From assembly GCA_937124615.1 (NCBI GenBank), contig CAKZKR010000100.1, positions 1 through 35,642 of the forward strand: 35,642 nt of DNA. The letters are read 5' to 3'. This DNA is from an uncultured bacterium. Lineage in GTDB: Bacteria; Hydrogenedentota; Hydrogenedentia; Hydrogenedentales; Hydrogenedentaceae. The position numbers and the translations under genes were made by a program. The notes below the pieces were generated by a model. The model was not told the DNA's origin, did no database searches, and was given only the letters and a program-made list of their open reading frames with translations. Shown here one piece after another: positions 20,219 to 29,070 of this stretch. Positions within the stretch are counted from its first letter, which is position 1. Each line of letters opens with the position of its first letter.

Positions 20219-20270
20219 GTCCAATAAGTCTGACCCGTCCGACGCGTCAGATCCGTCCGACTTATCGGAC
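20219..20270. repeat. Palindromic element of 9-base tandem units, copy 1
   Basis: A 52-base block of degenerate 9-mers (TCTGACCCG, TCCGACGCG, TCAGATCCG, TCCGACTTA, TCGGAC) lies in the divergent gap between the Tat protein gene and mntP. The ends form an imperfect inverted repeat: 16 bases at 20219-20234 match the reverse complement of 20255-20270 at 14 positions. It is GC-richer than its surroundings. The related copy at 24684-24739 shows this is a dispersed family rather than a local operator. Confidence 0.75.
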
Positions 20271-20351
20271 ATGATTACCACACCCGAAATAAGATATTAT
20301 TATTCCCATTCTTTAACATAATACTGTTTCACCACAAAGAGAAAAACAACA

Positions 20352-20942
20352 ATGTTAAACCCTTATGTACTTGCGGGAATTTCAATGGCCCTGGCAATGG
20401 ATGCCTTTGCTGTTTCTGTAAGTATCAGCGCATTTTTAAAAAATGTCTACCCCCGTCAAATGTTTCGTTTATCCTTTCATTTTGGATTGTTTCAAGCGTT
20501 AATGCCTATATTGGGATGGTATACCGGAAACCTCGTTGGGGAATGGTTCCTTGAATATGACCACTGGATAGCCTTCTTCATTCTTTGGGCTATTGGTGGA
20601 AAAATTGTATATCAAACCATGATAGGAAAAGAAGAAAAATATGAGGAAGGTCCTCTAAAAGGAACAAGAGAAGACCCTACCCGAGGGTTATCATTGATTA
20701 TGTTATCTATTGCTACGAGCATCGATGCTTACGCTGTCGGATTGAGTTTTGCATTCATTGGTGTTTCAATTTGGTTCCCTTCTTTCTGGATAGGCATTAC
20801 CGCAGGATTTCTGACGCTTTTAGGTATACAACTCGGCAGTTATGTCGGCAAAAAATTCGGTAAGAGCATGGAATTTATAGGAGCCATTTTGTTGTTTTTA
20901 ATCGGCATAAAAATACTGTATGACCACCTGACGGGAATATAA
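20352..20942 (+). CDS. mntP: Manganese efflux pump MntP
   Basis: A 196-aa inner-membrane protein with six predicted helices in two related halves, the usual size for MntP. The paired acidic motifs in the membrane are intact: ALAMDAFAVSVSI near the N-terminus and ATSIDAYAVGLSF in the second half, where the Asp residues are needed for Mn2+ export. The protein protects against manganese overload. A yybP-ykoY riboswitch often sits before this gene, but I see no convincing one in the 80 bases upstream, which instead hold the palindromic 9-mer element and AT-rich DNA. The esterase gene starts 25 bases after the stop. Confidence 0.92.
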   Translation: MLNPYVLAGISMALAMDAFAVSVSISAFLKNVYPRQMFRLSFHFGLFQALMPILGWYTGNLVGEWFLEYDHWIAFFILWAIGGKIVYQTMIGKEEKYEEGPLKGTREDPTRGLSLIMLSIATSIDAYAVGLSFAFIGVSIWFPSFWIGITAGFLTLLGIQLGSYVGKKFGKSMEFIGAILLFLIGIKILYDHLTGI

Positions 20943-20967
20943 AAAATTAAAGAGAAGGAGATATTCA

Positions 20968-21936
20968 ATGCCCGTATTTGAACTTCCATTAGAAGAATTA
21001 TGGAAATACAAAGGAATCAATCCAAAACCCGCAGACTTTGATGCATTCTGGCAACAGGCCCTGAATGAACTTAAAACGGTAGACTCACAAATTGAACTTA
21101 TCCCTGCATCGTTTCAAAGTCAGGTAGCCGAATGTTATGATTTGTATTTTACAGGGGTACGAGGTGCACGAATTCATGCTCAATACCTACGGCCCAAATA
21201 TAGGAAGAGCCCTTCACCTGCCTTGTTTCGCTTTCATGGATATGGGGGAAATTCGGGAGACTGGTATGAAAAATTAGGTTTTGTTGCAGAAGGCTTTTGT
21301 ATATGTGCGATGGATGTGCGAGGTCAGGGCGGAAAATCCACAGAAACCGGGAATGTTATCGGAAATACTTTGAAAGGACACATTATCCGTGGACTGGATG
21401 ATACCCCTGATAATCTCCTTTACCGCCACATTTTTTTAGATACGGTGGAACTCGTAAATATCGTAAGTGGATTTGAAGAGGTGGATAAAAACCGACTTGG
21501 TGCGTATGGAATGTCTCAAGGTGGAGCCTTGACATTAGCCTGTGCAGGACTCCATCCGGACATAAAGAAACTGGCTCCAATGTGTCCTTTTCTCTGTGAT
21601 TATAAACGGGTATGGGAAATGGACCTCGCACTGGAAGCCTATGAAGAGTTGCGAACTTATTTTCGCTTGTTTGACCCAAGACATGAACGCGAAAATGAAA
21701 TCTTTACAAAATTAGGGTATATTGACTGTCAATTTTTAGCGGAGCGAATTCAAGGGGAAGTGCTAATGGCAATAGGATTAATGGACCAAATTTGTCCACC
21801 CTCTACACAGTTTTCCGCCTTTAACAGAATAAAATCGAAAAAAGAAGCGGTTATCTATCCTGACTTTGCTCATGAGATTTACCCCGGTTTTACTGACAAA
21901 ATGTTTGAATTCTTCCGCAAAGGTTGGATTGTATAG
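20968..21936 (+). CDS. Acetylxylan esterase / cephalosporin deacetylase-like (CE7)
   Basis: A 322-aa alpha/beta hydrolase of the AXE1 (CE7) family, close to the usual length of about 320. The N-terminus (PKPADFDAFWQQALNEL) is typical. HGYGGNSGDW is the oxyanion region, MDVRGQGG follows, the nucleophile Ser is in GAYGMSQGG, Asp in MDQICPPSTQF, and His in DFAHEIYPGF, so the triad is complete. It removes acetyl groups from xylan-type oligosaccharides, and the lack of a signal peptide implies cytoplasmic work on imported sugars. A strong GAAGGAGAT precedes the ATG. It is convergent with the SSS transporter gene across only 18 bases. Confidence 0.9.
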   Translation: MPVFELPLEELWKYKGINPKPADFDAFWQQALNELKTVDSQIELIPASFQSQVAECYDLYFTGVRGARIHAQYLRPKYRKSPSPALFRFHGYGGNSGDWYEKLGFVAEGFCICAMDVRGQGGKSTETGNVIGNTLKGHIIRGLDDTPDNLLYRHIFLDTVELVNIVSGFEEVDKNRLGAYGMSQGGALTLACAGLHPDIKKLAPMCPFLCDYKRVWEMDLALEAYEELRTYFRLFDPRHERENEIFTKLGYIDCQFLAERIQGEVLMAIGLMDQICPPSTQFSAFNRIKSKKEAVIYPDFAHEIYPGFTDKMFEFFRKGWIV

Positions 21937-21954
21937 TCTCAGGGATACTACTTA

Positions 21955-23736
21955 TCACACCCGGTTGGTATTATAAGGCTCGATGAGTGCCCCAAAATAT
22001 ATGAATAAAATACCCCCAACAAATGAAAGTGCGGATATAGTTATTCCGATAATGCGTTCAATGCCGTGAGTAGAAAAGAATATTACAAGAAACAGGGCTA
22101 TAGCAATCAATATCCCGCATGCGCCAACAATATTATACGGAGAAAAATACTCTTTGCCTTCCAGAACTTCTTTATCTTCATCCAACTTCCCAATGGGATT
22201 TTCTATCTTTTTAAAGAATTTTCCAATCTTGTTCCGTTCTGTAACAGTTACAGGGAACAACAAAGTTACCAGTTCCATAAACAAATAGGTAATTATTGTT
22301 GTAGTCAGAAACATAAATATTTCCATCTTTACAACAAGTCCCCACAATAACCATTCCTTCTTATCTGCAACCCACGCAATACCGATTGGCCAACGGAAAG
22401 AAGAAACACCCAACTGAATGTAGAGCAAAAGCAAACCTATAAGTGTTCCCATACAAAAGCCTATAACTGCACTTCGTCCTGGATAGCGTTTGGATACCAT
22501 CCCCAACATCATGGGCACTGCGACAGGACCTGTTGCAACTCCAAATAGTGTCACCATAACGCGGAACATATTCTCTGCCTTGCCCCGACTTAACAACACC
22601 GCAATAAGCACAGCCAGAAGACCCACTAATAATGTGCTGATTCTACCTATCCACACCAATTCTTTTTCATGAGCAGACGGACGCAATAATCTCCGATACA
22701 CATCCTGTGTTATAACACTGGCACATACATTAAAATCACTACTGAGCGTCGACATGGTAGCCGAAAACATTGCGGAAATTAACAATCCCAACATCCCCGC
22801 AGGTAATAGTTTTGAGCAAAGTATTGGATAAATATCGCCTGCATCACTCAACTCGGGCACAATGAGTTTTCCCGCAAATGCAGGGAAAAACATCACTGGC
22901 GGTCCAATAATGTAGAGCAGAATCACCGTCAAGCCGACCTTCTGCACTTCCTTCTCATCACGAACACAATAATACCTCTGAATCAGAGACCAATTAATAC
23001 TGCTCCATGAAAATGCGTATAAAATAATCAGAGGTAAAACATAACTCCATGGGAACTCATCATTCGTCAGGCGGAAAAAACCTTCCGGCGTACTTTCAAA
23101 AATCTTTATAATCCCCCCCGCATGATAAATAGATAGAGGTAAAATAACCAATAAACCGGCTCCCAGCACGATAAACTGAATAAAGTCTGTAATCGTAACA
23201 GCCCATAATCCCCCCAGAAAAGTGCAAATCATTATAATACCGCCAACCAGTGCAATGGAATATGTTATCGGAATGTTTGTAATAATGGAGACAAACTTAC
23301 CCGTGGCAAAAAGTTTTAGACTATCATCAACAATCTTAACAGGCACACCCTGCCAAACAAAGATTTGCCGAAGTGTCCCGTTGTATCGTTCTTCAACAAA
23401 CTCAACAGGGCTATTTACACGCAATCTTCTCCAACGCCAACCAAAAATGTATGCACTGTATATAGTCGCAGGAACAGCCACCCACAACAAGGTAATCCCG
23501 ACCCAACCGTATTTATAACAAAGGGATGGATAAAATACGAACGCCGCAACGCTAAAACTTGTCATCCAGAATGAAACACCGCTTAACCACCAAGGAATAC
23601 GATTGCCCCCCTTGAAATAGTCTTTTAACTGCTGGATATAGCGATACGAATAAAGACTAACACCTAACATAAGTGCAAAATAAAAAACAATTAATACCCA
23701 GTCCGGGAAACTTAATGATTTAGAGGCAAGGGACAC
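21955..23736 (-). CDS. Sodium:solute symporter (SSS family)
   Basis: A 593-aa polytopic inner-membrane transporter with well over ten hydrophobic helices. The N-terminus (FPDWVLIVFYFALMLGVSLY) and SGVSFWMTSFSVAAFVFYPS match the first helices of sugar-type SSS proteins, with the Na+-site Ser-rich helix ISAMFSATMSTLSSDFNV further on. It should use the sodium gradient to import a sugar or sugar acid. The start is GTG at 23734-23736: AAAGGAG lies 5 bases before it and no ATG fits better. The stop is TGA. The secreted sugar-isomerase-like gene ends 25 bases upstream, so the two are probably cotranscribed and share a substrate. Confidence 0.9.
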   Translation of the reverse strand: MSLASKSLSFPDWVLIVFYFALMLGVSLYSYRYIQQLKDYFKGGNRIPWWLSGVSFWMTSFSVAAFVFYPSLCYKYGWVGITLLWVAVPATIYSAYIFGWRWRRLRVNSPVEFVEERYNGTLRQIFVWQGVPVKIVDDSLKLFATGKFVSIITNIPITYSIALVGGIIMICTFLGGLWAVTITDFIQFIVLGAGLLVILPLSIYHAGGIIKIFESTPEGFFRLTNDEFPWSYVLPLIILYAFSWSSINWSLIQRYYCVRDEKEVQKVGLTVILLYIIGPPVMFFPAFAGKLIVPELSDAGDIYPILCSKLLPAGMLGLLISAMFSATMSTLSSDFNVCASVITQDVYRRLLRPSAHEKELVWIGRISTLLVGLLAVLIAVLLSRGKAENMFRVMVTLFGVATGPVAVPMMLGMVSKRYPGRSAVIGFCMGTLIGLLLLYIQLGVSSFRWPIGIAWVADKKEWLLWGLVVKMEIFMFLTTTIITYLFMELVTLLFPVTVTERNKIGKFFKKIENPIGKLDEDKEVLEGKEYFSPYNIVGACGILIAIALFLVIFFSTHGIERIIGITISALSFVGGILFIYFGALIEPYNTNRV

Positions 23737-23761
23737 TTATGCTCCTTTCCCAACTGTAAAT

Positions 23762-24598
23762 TTATTTAAAACAACCTATCGAATGTAAATATTTGACGGA
23801 CTTTTCTATGGCTTCTTTCGTTTGTTCTTCTGTAAGTTCCACCCCTTTAATTCCTTCAAACTCAATCGTAATAGGGCCGTTATAATGATGCTCTTTGAGT
23901 ATTTTTAAAATCTCAGGAAAGTTAACTTTTCCCTGTCCCAATGCTGGGAAATTCCATGTCTCAAATTCTGCTGTATGGTCCTTAAATTCAACTGTGGCTA
24001 CATAAGGTATCGATTTCTTTAACTCTGCTACCGCATCGGTATTCTGATTGTAATAAGTTATATTACCTGTATCGAAGTTAACACGGACGCGGGGATGATT
24101 GATTGCCTTCATCGTTTCTACCTGAACATCACCGTTTGTCCCTAAATCAGGATGAGTTTCCAAGACTAAAGTAACATTGTATTTTTCTGCAATATCCCCC
24201 GCACGGTGGAGCCGTTCAAATACAACCTCTTTCGGAGTGTCCTGTCGTTTTGCAGACAGGAACAAAAAACGAGCACCCATTTGCGAGCAAATCTTAAATT
24301 GTTCCTCTAATTGCTGAACACATGAATCCTGGGTAAGGTCCGCTTCACCTCGCATGACAAGAACTTTTAAACCATGCTCATTCAATTTTTTCATCATTTC
24401 TGCAACCTGGTCCACAGGGGGGACAGAAATTAATATGTATTTCACCCCAATGGATGGCAAGTGTGTCCAGGCACCTTCTTGATAGTTCCCGTAACTTAAT
24501 AGGCGGACACCAATCGGTGGACAAAATTCTTCTTCACTGAATATAGGAAAACACAGAAACAAACATAAAATAAAAACAAACAAATGTCTCCCTTGCAT
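23762..24598 (-). CDS. Secreted sugar phosphate isomerase/epimerase-like TIM barrel
   Basis: A 278-aa xylose-isomerase-like (AP_endonuc_2) TIM barrel. I use the ATG at 24596-24598, because GGAG lies 9 bases before it and the result is a clean signal peptide (MQGRHLFVFILCLFLCFPIF, cleaved near SEE). Longer forms would start with TTG at 24631 or ATG at 24613. Metal- and substrate-site strands are visible: LVLETHPDLGTNGDV, VRVNFDTGNITYYN, ATVEFKDHTAEF and PITIEFEGIKG, supplying the Glu/Asp/His set of the family. Export of this fold is common in carbohydrate-rich lineages, but the reaction is unknown. It is the first gene of a pair with the SSS symporter. Confidence 0.82.
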   Translation of the reverse strand: MQGRHLFVFILCLFLCFPIFSEEEFCPPIGVRLLSYGNYQEGAWTHLPSIGVKYILISVPPVDQVAEMMKKLNEHGLKVLVMRGEADLTQDSCVQQLEEQFKICSQMGARFLFLSAKRQDTPKEVVFERLHRAGDIAEKYNVTLVLETHPDLGTNGDVQVETMKAINHPRVRVNFDTGNITYYNQNTDAVAELKKSIPYVATVEFKDHTAEFETWNFPALGQGKVNFPEILKILKEHHYNGPITIEFEGIKGVELTEEQTKEAIEKSVKYLHSIGCFK

Positions 24599-24670
24599 TT
24601 TCTTTTTCTCCATTAATATATGTATTGGCAAACTTTATTTCAGAATGATAAGAAAAATGGACAAACCTTT

Positions 24671-24739
24671 GCAATAAAAACTTAAGTCCGACCCATCCGA
24701 CTCGTCCGACCCGTCTGATCTGTCAGACTCGTCGGACTT
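24671..24739 (-). terminator. Probable terminator of phnX-phnW, built from the 9-mer element
   Basis: Read on the minus strand, the phnW stop codon is followed at once by AAGTCCGAC, the folded 9-mer block, GTCGGACTT, and then AAGTTTTTATTGC. A GC-rich stem followed by a U tract is the layout of an intrinsic terminator. The other copy of the element lies between divergent promoters, so termination is probably a secondary use. Confidence 0.55.
24684..24739. repeat. Palindromic element of 9-base tandem units, copy 2
   Basis: A 56-base block of degenerate 9-mers (TCCGACCCA, TCCGACTCG, TCCGACCCG, TCTGATCTG, TCAGACTCG, TCGGACTTT). Its ends, AAGTCCGAC at 24684 and GTCGGACTT at 24731, are perfect inverted repeats, and GTCTGA-TCTG-TCAGAC in the middle can form a second small hairpin. 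It abuts the TGA stop of phnW. It is related to the block at 20219-20270. Confidence 0.8.
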
Positions 24740-25879
24740 TCACCAGAATATAGATTCTTTCACCGCCTTTAAAAGGTTCTCCATATCCTCAGGGAAAACA
24801 TGTCCAATATTCCCTATACGAAAAGCATCTACCTTTGTAAGTTTTCCGGGATAAATCACAAATCCCTTTGCTTTGAGTCTTGCATAGAACTCTTTAAAAT
24901 TGTACCTCTCCGATTTTGGACTGTAAAACGATGTAATAATTGGGCTCTGCCACTCTTTCTTTATGACAGTTTTAAATCCCAATTTCTCCATACCTTCTAC
25001 CAATATCCTATGATTCTCCATATAGCGTTTATATCGGGCCTCTACTCCCCCTTCTTCTTGAAGTTCTATAAGAGCCTGTTTAAAAGCACGAACCGTATGC
25101 GTCGGTGAAGTAAACCGCCACTTCCCATTACCTTTCTCCATCTCCGCCCATTGAGCATAGGCATCAAGACTCAGTGACCGCGCATTTCCTGAACACTTTT
25201 GTAATTCATCTTTTTTAGCAATAATGAACCCAAAACCGGGCACCCCTTGAATGCATTTGTTTGCACTGGAAACCATAAAATCCACAGACATCGCATCCAT
25301 ATCAAAAGGAATTCCACCGAAACTACTCATCGCGTCCACAAAAAATTTTCTATTATGCTGTTTAACGATTTTCCCAATTTCTTTAACAGGGTTAAGTATC
25401 CCTGTGGTCGTCTCACAATGAACCACCGCAACATGCGTAATTGACAGGTCTGTTTTCAATTTCTCTTCAAGTTGTTCTAAATCCGGTGGGTTGAATTCAC
25501 CACCATCCAGAGCAACACAAGGGATATTTAAGTATTCCGCAATTGTTACGATACGCTCCCCATAAGCCCCATTAGTCAGTACCAATAATTTCCCTTTTCC
25601 CTTGGGCATCATCGTTCCAACAACGGACTCTACAGAAAATGTTCCACTCCCCTGCATCAAAACAGATGTATACCCTTCTTTCTTTGTAGCCAATTGCACC
25701 AATTTTTTGCGGACTTCTTGGACGATGGAATTATAATCCTCATCCCATGTACACCAGTCCCGAATCATCACCGCACGAACCCCTTTGCTCGTACTCAAAG
25801 GACCCGGGGTAAGAAGAAGATAAGGATTGTCGGGTATCTGATTTATATCAATCGTCTCTATCCTTTCTTTATCAAACAC
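24740..25879 (-). CDS. phnW: 2-aminoethylphosphonate--pyruvate transaminase
   Basis: A 379-aa fold-type-I PLP aminotransferase close in sequence and length to PhnW. It moves the amino group of 2-aminoethylphosphonate to pyruvate, giving phosphonoacetaldehyde and alanine. Visible features are [20 protein letters not shown] with DWCTWDEDY near the N-terminus, [15 protein letters not shown] (cofactor phosphate region), [29 protein letters not shown] with the pyridine-binding Asp, and [16 protein letters not shown] with the Schiff-base Lys. The start is GTG at 25877-25879: AAGGAG lies 7 bases before it, and the ATG overlapping it by one base is out of frame. It follows phnX by 15 bases, so the pair forms one catabolic unit. 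Confidence 0.95.
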   Translation of the reverse strand: MFDKERIETIDINQIPDNPYLLLTPGPLSTSKGVRAVMIRDWCTWDEDYNSIVQEVRKKLVQLATKKEGYTSVLMQGSGTFSVESVVGTMMPKGKGKLLVLTNGAYGERIVTIAEYLNIPCVALDGGEFNPPDLEQLEEKLKTDLSITHVAVVHCETTTGILNPVKEIGKIVKQHNRKFFVDAMSSFGGIPFDMDAMSVDFMVSSANKCIQGVPGFGFIIAKKDELQKCSGNARSLSLDAYAQWAEMEKGNGKWRFTSPTHTVRAFKQALIELQEEGGVEARYKRYMENHRILVEGMEKLGFKTVIKKEWQSPIITSFYSPKSERYNFKEFYARLKAKGFVIYPGKLTKVDAFRIGNIGHVFPEDMENLLKAVKESIFW

Positions 25880-25894
25880 ATGTATTCTCCTTCT

Positions 25895-26719
25895 TTATGG
25901 CTGTTCACCTGCTCGTATCCTCTGGTCAATCTCTTCAATGATAGGCAATGCATCCCAAATACCATCAATGACATAGTGAGCCCCCGCATCTTTCAGGGTC
26001 TTATAACCATTCTTTATCTTGCTTTTCAGAACTGCAGGGTCTGCTGTTTCCATTTCCTCTTCCGAAAGTCCCAATTCATTTCCACTAACAACTACACCAA
26101 TACTCCAACATCCCGCATTGTGAGCCTCCTGAATATCACTAACCGTATCCCCAATTTTTACAATCGCACTCATAGGATAGATTTGGAGTTCAATAACATT
26201 TTCATAAATCATGAAAGGGTGCGGACGTCCCGGAATCCTGGCTGTAGGAACAGCCCAGTAATCAGGGCAATATCCATGGGCACGAGCCTCTTCCACAACA
26301 ATTTTCATCATCTCTTCTGTATAGCCTGTCGTAGAGCCCAGTTTCAGCCCCATTTTCCTTACCTCTCGTGAAAATTCAACAACACCCCGAATAGGTTTAC
26401 TATATTTTCTGACACAGTTGAGAAGCGACGGTTCAAATTTACTATAAATTGTTTCTACAGTCTCTTCCTTAGGATCGTATCCGAACTGTTCCTTGAACCG
26501 TTCTCGCGTGAATCTCAAAATTTCTCTCGTATGGTCTTTTTTATACATTCCCATAAACCGGCGTATCTCATCTCGAGTTATTTCAAAGCCGAAATCTTTA
26601 AATGCCTCTTCGAAAGCGGACACCGGCGACAAAGAGCCAAAATCCACTGCGGTCCCTGCCCAATCACATACCACACCTTTCAGTCCATCTCTATAAACAA
26701 TCTTACTATCGTTTCTCAT
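25895..26719 (-). CDS. phnX: Phosphonoacetaldehyde hydrolase (phosphonatase)
   Basis: A 274-aa HAD-superfamily enzyme that splits phosphonoacetaldehyde into acetaldehyde and phosphate. The nucleophile Asp is in GVVCDWAGTAVDFGS, the cap-domain Lys that forms the Schiff base is expected in RRFMGMYKKDHTREIL, the Ser/Thr loop is in LGSTTGYTEEMM, and the metal-binding acidic loop is VKIGDTVSDIQEAHNAG. I start at ATG 26717-26719, because GAGG lies 8 bases upstream and the length then matches known PhnX (about 270); a GTG at 26746 would add nine residues. It is the first gene of phnX-phnW. No phosphonate transporter or phn regulator is adjacent. Confidence 0.95.
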   Translation of the reverse strand: MRNDSKIVYRDGLKGVVCDWAGTAVDFGSLSPVSAFEEAFKDFGFEITRDEIRRFMGMYKKDHTREILRFTRERFKEQFGYDPKEETVETIYSKFEPSLLNCVRKYSKPIRGVVEFSREVRKMGLKLGSTTGYTEEMMKIVVEEARAHGYCPDYWAVPTARIPGRPHPFMIYENVIELQIYPMSAIVKIGDTVSDIQEAHNAGCWSIGVVVSGNELGLSEEEMETADPAVLKSKIKNGYKTLKDAGAHYVIDGIWDALPIIEEIDQRIRAGEQP

Positions 26720-26779
26720 AAAATGTTCCTCAGTCCATTTATCCACCTACTAAAACTGTAAAAAAATAAAAGACATGAG

Positions 26780-26809
26780 ATAATAAAAAAGAAGCTCTAA
26801 TGAAATCAA
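26780..26809 (-). promoter_or_regulatory. Possible promoter for phnX-phnW
   Basis: On the minus strand TTGATT (26804-26809) and TATTAT (26780-26785) are separated by 18 bases, about 60 bases before the phnX start. The 159-base gap after glpK is AT-rich and contains no gene. The match is moderate and AT-rich DNA gives chance hits. No phosphate-box-like repeat was recognised. Confidence 0.3.
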
Positions 26810-26878
26810 AATATAAAGAACGAAACAAATCTACTCATAGCACTAATATTGTGAGAATCAAAGTGTTTTAAGAGACTG

Positions 26879-28363
26879 TTATGGTTTAACGCTATCACAC
26901 GCCTTTTTTATGGCTTTTCGCCAACCTTCCAGTGCAGATTGTCTCTGGTCCTCACTCCATTGGGGTTCAAATACACGACTAACCCGCCACCGCGTTCTCA
27001 ACTCTTCTTCATTATCCCAAAAATGAGTAGCCAGCCCTGCTAAATAGGCACAACCCAACGCCGTAGTCTCCAGAGTAGAACCCCGAATCACAGGTTTCCC
27101 TAATACATTTGCTTGATGTTGTAATAGAAAGTTATTTGCGGAAGCACCCCCATCCACTCGTAATTGCGTTATCTTCGTATTTGCATCCTGTTCCATAGTA
27201 AACACCACATCTGCCGATTGATATGCAATAGACTCTAATGCAGAACGGACAATGTGAGCCCGAGAAGTCCCACGCGTAATACCCGTAATAAGCCCGCGTG
27301 CATGCATATCCCAATGAGGAGCGCCCAACCCCACAAAAGCAGGAACTAAATAAACGCCCCCTGTATCCGGTACCGACATAGCTAATTCTTCGCTCTCCGC
27401 AGAATTTTGTATCAATTTCAATTCATCTCGTAACCATTGCACAACTGCACCTCCCACAAATACGCTCCCTTCGAGTGCATAAGTAACTTTACCATTCAGC
27501 CCCCATGCAACCGTAGTAAGCAAACCGTGTTTGGAGGGAGGGGCCTCCTGTCCCGTATTCATCAACAAAAAACAGCCCGTTCCATAAGTATTTTTACATT
27601 CACCTTCATTAAAGGCCGTTTGTCCAAATAACGCAGATTGCTGGTCACCAATCAACGCAGAAACAGGTATCGATTTTCCCAAAACTTCTGTTGTCCCATA
27701 TATCTTACTGCTCGGGTAAACTTCAGGTAATATTTCCCGCGGTATTTTCAATGCATTCAAAATCGTCTCATCCCATTCTAATGTGTGGATATTGAACAAC
27801 AAAGTCCGTGAAGCGTTGGTATAGTCGGTAGCATGAACACCCGTTAACTGGTACAAAAGCCAACTGTCCATCGTTCCAAATAAAATTTCCCCTTTCTCCG
27901 CTCGTTTCCGTAAGCCCGATACATTGTCCAGCATCCAGCGAATCTTCGTACCAGAAAAATAAGCATCTAAAAGCAATCCCGTGCGTTTTCGTATATCTTC
28001 TTCAAGTCCTTCCGCACGAAGTTGCTCACATAATTCCGCGGTCCTTCTACATTGCCATACAATCGCAGGATGCACAGGAGCCCCTGATTTTTTCTCCCAT
28101 AATACAGTGGTCTCCCGCTGATTGGTAATCCCAACACCTGCTACTTCATCTGGAAAAGCACCACACTTTTTTAACACCGCTCGTGCTGTCGCTAATTGCG
28201 TGTTCCATATTTCATAGGGGTCATGCTCTACCCAGCCTGGACGCGGATAATACTGCTTGAATTCCTGCTGACTTGTGGCGACTGAATTTCCTTCATGGTC
28301 AAACAATATACTACGCGAACTTGTTGTTCCCTGGTCTAACGCTAAAATATATTTCTTATCCAT
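26879..28363 (-). CDS. glpK: Glycerol kinase
   Basis: A full-length 494-aa FGGY kinase that makes sn-glycerol 3-phosphate from glycerol and ATP. The N-terminal phosphate loop LALDQGTTSSRSILFDHEGN, the glycerol-site stretch GWVEHDPYEIWN, TNQRETTVLWEKKSGAPVHP, LFGTMDSWLLYQLTG, LIGDQQSALFGQ and the family signature region GLGAPHWDMHARGLITGITR are all present and intact. AAGGAAAGG precedes the ATG. No glpF, glpD or regulator is next to it; phnX follows on the same strand after 159 bases with its own likely promoter, so a shared operon is doubtful. Confidence 0.97.
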   Translation of the reverse strand: MDKKYILALDQGTTSSRSILFDHEGNSVATSQQEFKQYYPRPGWVEHDPYEIWNTQLATARAVLKKCGAFPDEVAGVGITNQRETTVLWEKKSGAPVHPAIVWQCRRTAELCEQLRAEGLEEDIRKRTGLLLDAYFSGTKIRWMLDNVSGLRKRAEKGEILFGTMDSWLLYQLTGVHATDYTNASRTLLFNIHTLEWDETILNALKIPREILPEVYPSSKIYGTTEVLGKSIPVSALIGDQQSALFGQTAFNEGECKNTYGTGCFLLMNTGQEAPPSKHGLLTTVAWGLNGKVTYALEGSVFVGGAVVQWLRDELKLIQNSAESEELAMSVPDTGGVYLVPAFVGLGAPHWDMHARGLITGITRGTSRAHIVRSALESIAYQSADVVFTMEQDANTKITQLRVDGGASANNFLLQHQANVLGKPVIRGSTLETTALGCAYLAGLATHFWDNEEELRTRWRVSRVFEPQWSEDQRQSALEGWRKAIKKACDSVKP

Positions 28364-28472
28364 AACCTTTCCTTTACCTCTTATTATGCTTGCAAAAACT
28401 TATTATTAACATTATTATTTATCCGATACCAGACCTGTCAAATTTAAATTATGTAGTAAAAATTATTTCATC

Positions 28473-28503
28473 TTGACAATCTTTATGTAAATGTGGAAAA
28501 ATA
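28473..28503 (+). promoter_or_regulatory. Possible promoter for the beta-repeat protein gene
   Basis: A perfect TTGACA lies at 28473-28478 in the 233-base AT-rich gap between glpK and the small plus-strand gene. The best -10-like hexamer, AAAATA at 28498-28503, is 19 bases on and weak. The distance to the ATG at 28597 is about 90 bases. Nothing else was recognised in this gap. Confidence 0.35.
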
Positions 28504-28596
28504 AGAATAGAAACATATTAATTAAGGAATAACAATAAATTTTATGGTGAAAAAAAAGAATTAACGATAAGTAAATAAATATAGGGAGGTAAGAAG

Positions 28597-29055
28597 ATGA
28601 GATTGCTTGTTTATTTCTTTTCATATTTATTTGACAAAGTTTGTTTCAATACCCTTCGGACAAAGAAAATTATTTTAGAAGATAAAGAGGGAACTGCAAG
28701 AGCAGAATTGGAAATTGATAAACAAGGAAATGCCCTCCTGCATTTTAATGATGATAAAAATCAAAGTCGTTTATACCTCGGCATTACACCAGACGGCACA
28801 CCAAGAATTGGTTTGTCTTATGCAGAAGGAAAAGGTTCTATTCAATTAGAAGCAAATGATAGACTAAATAGTTCTGCAATTATCTTTTGCGGTCCTGAAG
28901 GGAAACCTCAAATATTGATGGGAATTGCAAATACAGGTTTACCTGCTTTCGGACTTTACGATAGCACAGGGAAACTCCTCTATCCAAACTTCCAGAACCA
29001 AAACACAGAAGATTCCTTGGAATCCCATATAAAAGGTCTTTATTCTCAGAATTAG
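28597..29055 (+). CDS. Small protein of short beta-strand repeats
   Basis: A 152-aa protein of unknown function. After a hydrophobic N-terminus (MRLLVYFFSYLFDKV), which may be a membrane anchor, it consists of about five degenerate repeats of 20-25 residues with pattern D-x-x-G-x-x-x-x-x-L-x-[IL], e.g. LEDKEGTARAELEIDKQGN, LGITPDGTPRIGLSYAEG, CGPEGKPQILMGIANTG and PAFGLYDSTGKLLY. This suggests a beta-solenoid or beta-roll. A strong GGGAGGT ribosome site precedes the ATG. It is convergent with the peptide cluster's last gene across 15 bases and shows no sign of belonging to it. Confidence 0.7.
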   Translation: MRLLVYFFSYLFDKVCFNTLRTKKIILEDKEGTARAELEIDKQGNALLHFNDDKNQSRLYLGITPDGTPRIGLSYAEGKGSIQLEANDRLNSSAIIFCGPEGKPQILMGIANTGLPAFGLYDSTGKLLYPNFQNQNTEDSLESHIKGLYSQN

Positions 29056-29070
29056 TGTTACCCAATTTCT

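Noticed and set aside
20271-20351. A manganese (yybP-ykoY) riboswitch before mntP
   Set aside because: The leader is short and AT-rich, and I could not find the conserved paired loops of that riboswitch.
25694-26371. A 225-aa plus-strand ORF opposite phnW and phnX
   Set aside because: It lies fully antisense to two confidently identified genes and its translation is rich in His, Arg, Asn and Phe without domain-like patterns. It is a shadow frame.
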